Of a DNA stretch of 5,259 nucleotides, positions 4,602-5,259 are shown one piece after another. This stretch comes from Methanoregula sp. (lineage in GTDB: Archaea; Halobacteriota; Methanomicrobia; Methanomicrobiales; Methanospirillaceae). The stretch lies in contig DUHF01000316.1 of assembly GCA_013331015.1 (NCBI GenBank), forward strand, positions 1-5,259. The letters run 5' to 3'. The notes beneath the pieces are model-generated. The model was not told the origin of the DNA, did no database searches, and saw nothing but the letters and a program-made list of their open reading frames with translations. The position numbers and the translations under genes are program-made. Numbering within the stretch: the stretch's first letter is position 1; each line of letters opens with the position of its first letter.

Positions 4602-5259
4602 ATGAGCATCACCAAGAAGTTCCTGAACATGTTCAAATCGGGCAAGGACGGGAAGGAGGGGGAAGACCAGGAAGCGCGTCTCCGGGCACAAAAAGAGCGC
4701 TCCGATAATTTCCTCAGGGCACTGACCGAGGGCGATCTCGACTCCCGGTGGAGTGCTGTCAGGTCGGTGGGAGATCTCGGGGAGCCGTTCATCGAACCCC
4801 TTATCGGGGGCCTCAGGGACGAGTACTGGATCATCCGCCGCGGATCGGCAGACACGCTGGGCAAGATCGGGGAGCCGGCCGTAGAACCGCTCATCAGGGC
4901 GCTGGACGAGCCGCGGGACGATGTACGGCAGGAGACCATCCGTGCGCTCCAGCTCATCGGCGAGCCTGCGGTTGAACCGCTCATCAGGGCGACAAAGCAT
5001 GCCTACCCGCTCATCCGCCGGGGTGCCATCCAGGCACTCGGTATCATGGGCGAGGAACGGGCAGTCGGGACCCTCATCGAGTGCTTAAAGGATGCAGATC
5101 CCGGCGTGCGGTACGAGTGCGCGGTCGCATTCGGGCGAATCGGGGACGCACGGGCAGTCGGCCCCTTAATCGAGACCCTCAACGATACCAGGGAGCATGT
5201 CCGGACAGCGGCAATGGCCACCCTCGTCTCCCTGGGCGAGCCGGCTATCGAGCCCCTCA
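4602..5259 (+). CDS. HEAT-repeat (PBS-lyase-type) protein, 3' end outside window
   Basis: The open frame runs from ATG at 4602 to the right edge without a stop (219 complete codons). The N-terminus (residues 1-35) is basic and highly charged (KSGKDGKEGEDQEARLRAQKER), probably a flexible or helical tail with no signal peptide or membrane segment. From about residue 37 it consists of tandem helical repeats of about 30 residues of the PBS-lyase HEAT type, at roughly 46-73, 75-102, 107-131, 138-163, 169-195 and 200 onward. The motifs GEPAVEPLIRAL, VRxxAxxALGxIG and RAVGPLIETL recur. The fold is an alpha-solenoid, usually a protein-binding scaffold; some relatives act on phycobilin lyases, but no phycobiliprotein is expected in a methanogen. 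It is cytoplasmic by absence of targeting signals. The partner is unknown and the protein could carry further domains beyond the window. Start choice is supported by GGAG six bases upstream and the TATA-like box. Confidence 0.88.
   Translation, partial: MSITKKFLNMFKSGKDGKEGEDQEARLRAQKERSDNFLRALTEGDLDSRWSAVRSVGDLGEPFIEPLIGGLRDEYWIIRRGSADTLGKIGEPAVEPLIRALDEPRDDVRQETIRALQLIGEPAVEPLIRATKHAYPLIRRGAIQALGIMGEERAVGTLIECLKDADPGVRYECAVAFGRIGDARAVGPLIETLNDTREHVRTAAMATLVSLGEPAIEPL
4884..4991 (+). repeat. Identical 18-nt repeat in two adjacent HEAT units
   Basis: GAACCGCTCATCAGGGCG occurs at 4884-4901 and 4974-4991, exactly 90 nt (30 codons) apart. Both copies encode the EPLIRA helix of neighbouring HEAT units. 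Identity including synonymous positions suggests recent repeat duplication or gene conversion within the gene. Confidence 0.7.

Noticed and set aside
4560..5000. Minus-strand open frame (146 codons) opposite the HEAT gene
   Set aside because: It mirrors the HEAT repeats on the coding strand; its apparent repeats (such as DERFNRRL and DERFYGRL) are the complement of the EPLIRA blocks.
4740..5259. Periodic DNA repeats resembling a CRISPR or satellite array
   Set aside because: The 90-nt period is in frame and is explained by 30-residue HEAT units; there are no constant repeats with unique spacers.

Overview
The window most likely comes from a methanogenic archaeon of the order Methanomicrobiales, possibly Methanoregula or a relative. 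The evidence is a complete cofD gene (coenzyme F420 synthesis) with archaeal-type motifs, TATA-like boxes about 26 nt ahead of several start codons, lipoproteins with archaeal-style Thr/Pro linkers, a PEGA-domain surface lipoprotein and moderately high GC. The genus is an inference from protein style, not a database match.

The layout is divergent around about 2328. Leftward (minus strand) are an HD-domain phosphohydrolase of the COG1078/SAMHD1-like family (1103-2302), then a small lipoprotein (570-1037), then a small single-pass membrane protein (96-551). The last two are 18 nt apart and look like one transcription unit that ends at a hairpin plus U-tract (61-120). Rightward (plus strand) are cofD (2354-3256), a PEGA lipoprotein with a duplicated C-terminal beta-rich domain (3377-4288), and a HEAT-repeat protein (from 4602) that runs off the right edge.

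The HD gene and cofD share a 51-nt divergent promoter region whose one central TATA-like element is almost equidistant from both starts. Predicted promoters of cofD, the small lipoprotein and perhaps the HEAT gene suggest leaderless mRNAs. The membrane-protein and PEGA genes carry Shine-Dalgarno-like sequences instead.

Functionally the window mixes cofactor synthesis (CofD), probable nucleotide metabolism (HD hydrolase), two cell-surface lipoproteins, a membrane-anchored helical protein and a HEAT scaffold. I see no mobile element, CRISPR array, tRNA or rRNA, and no clear new multi-gene system. The points most worth a second look are the mutually exclusive hairpins at the end of the left operon, the shared divergent promoter, the duplicated PEGA-linked domain, and the 313-nt gap before the HEAT gene, which holds several inverted repeats.
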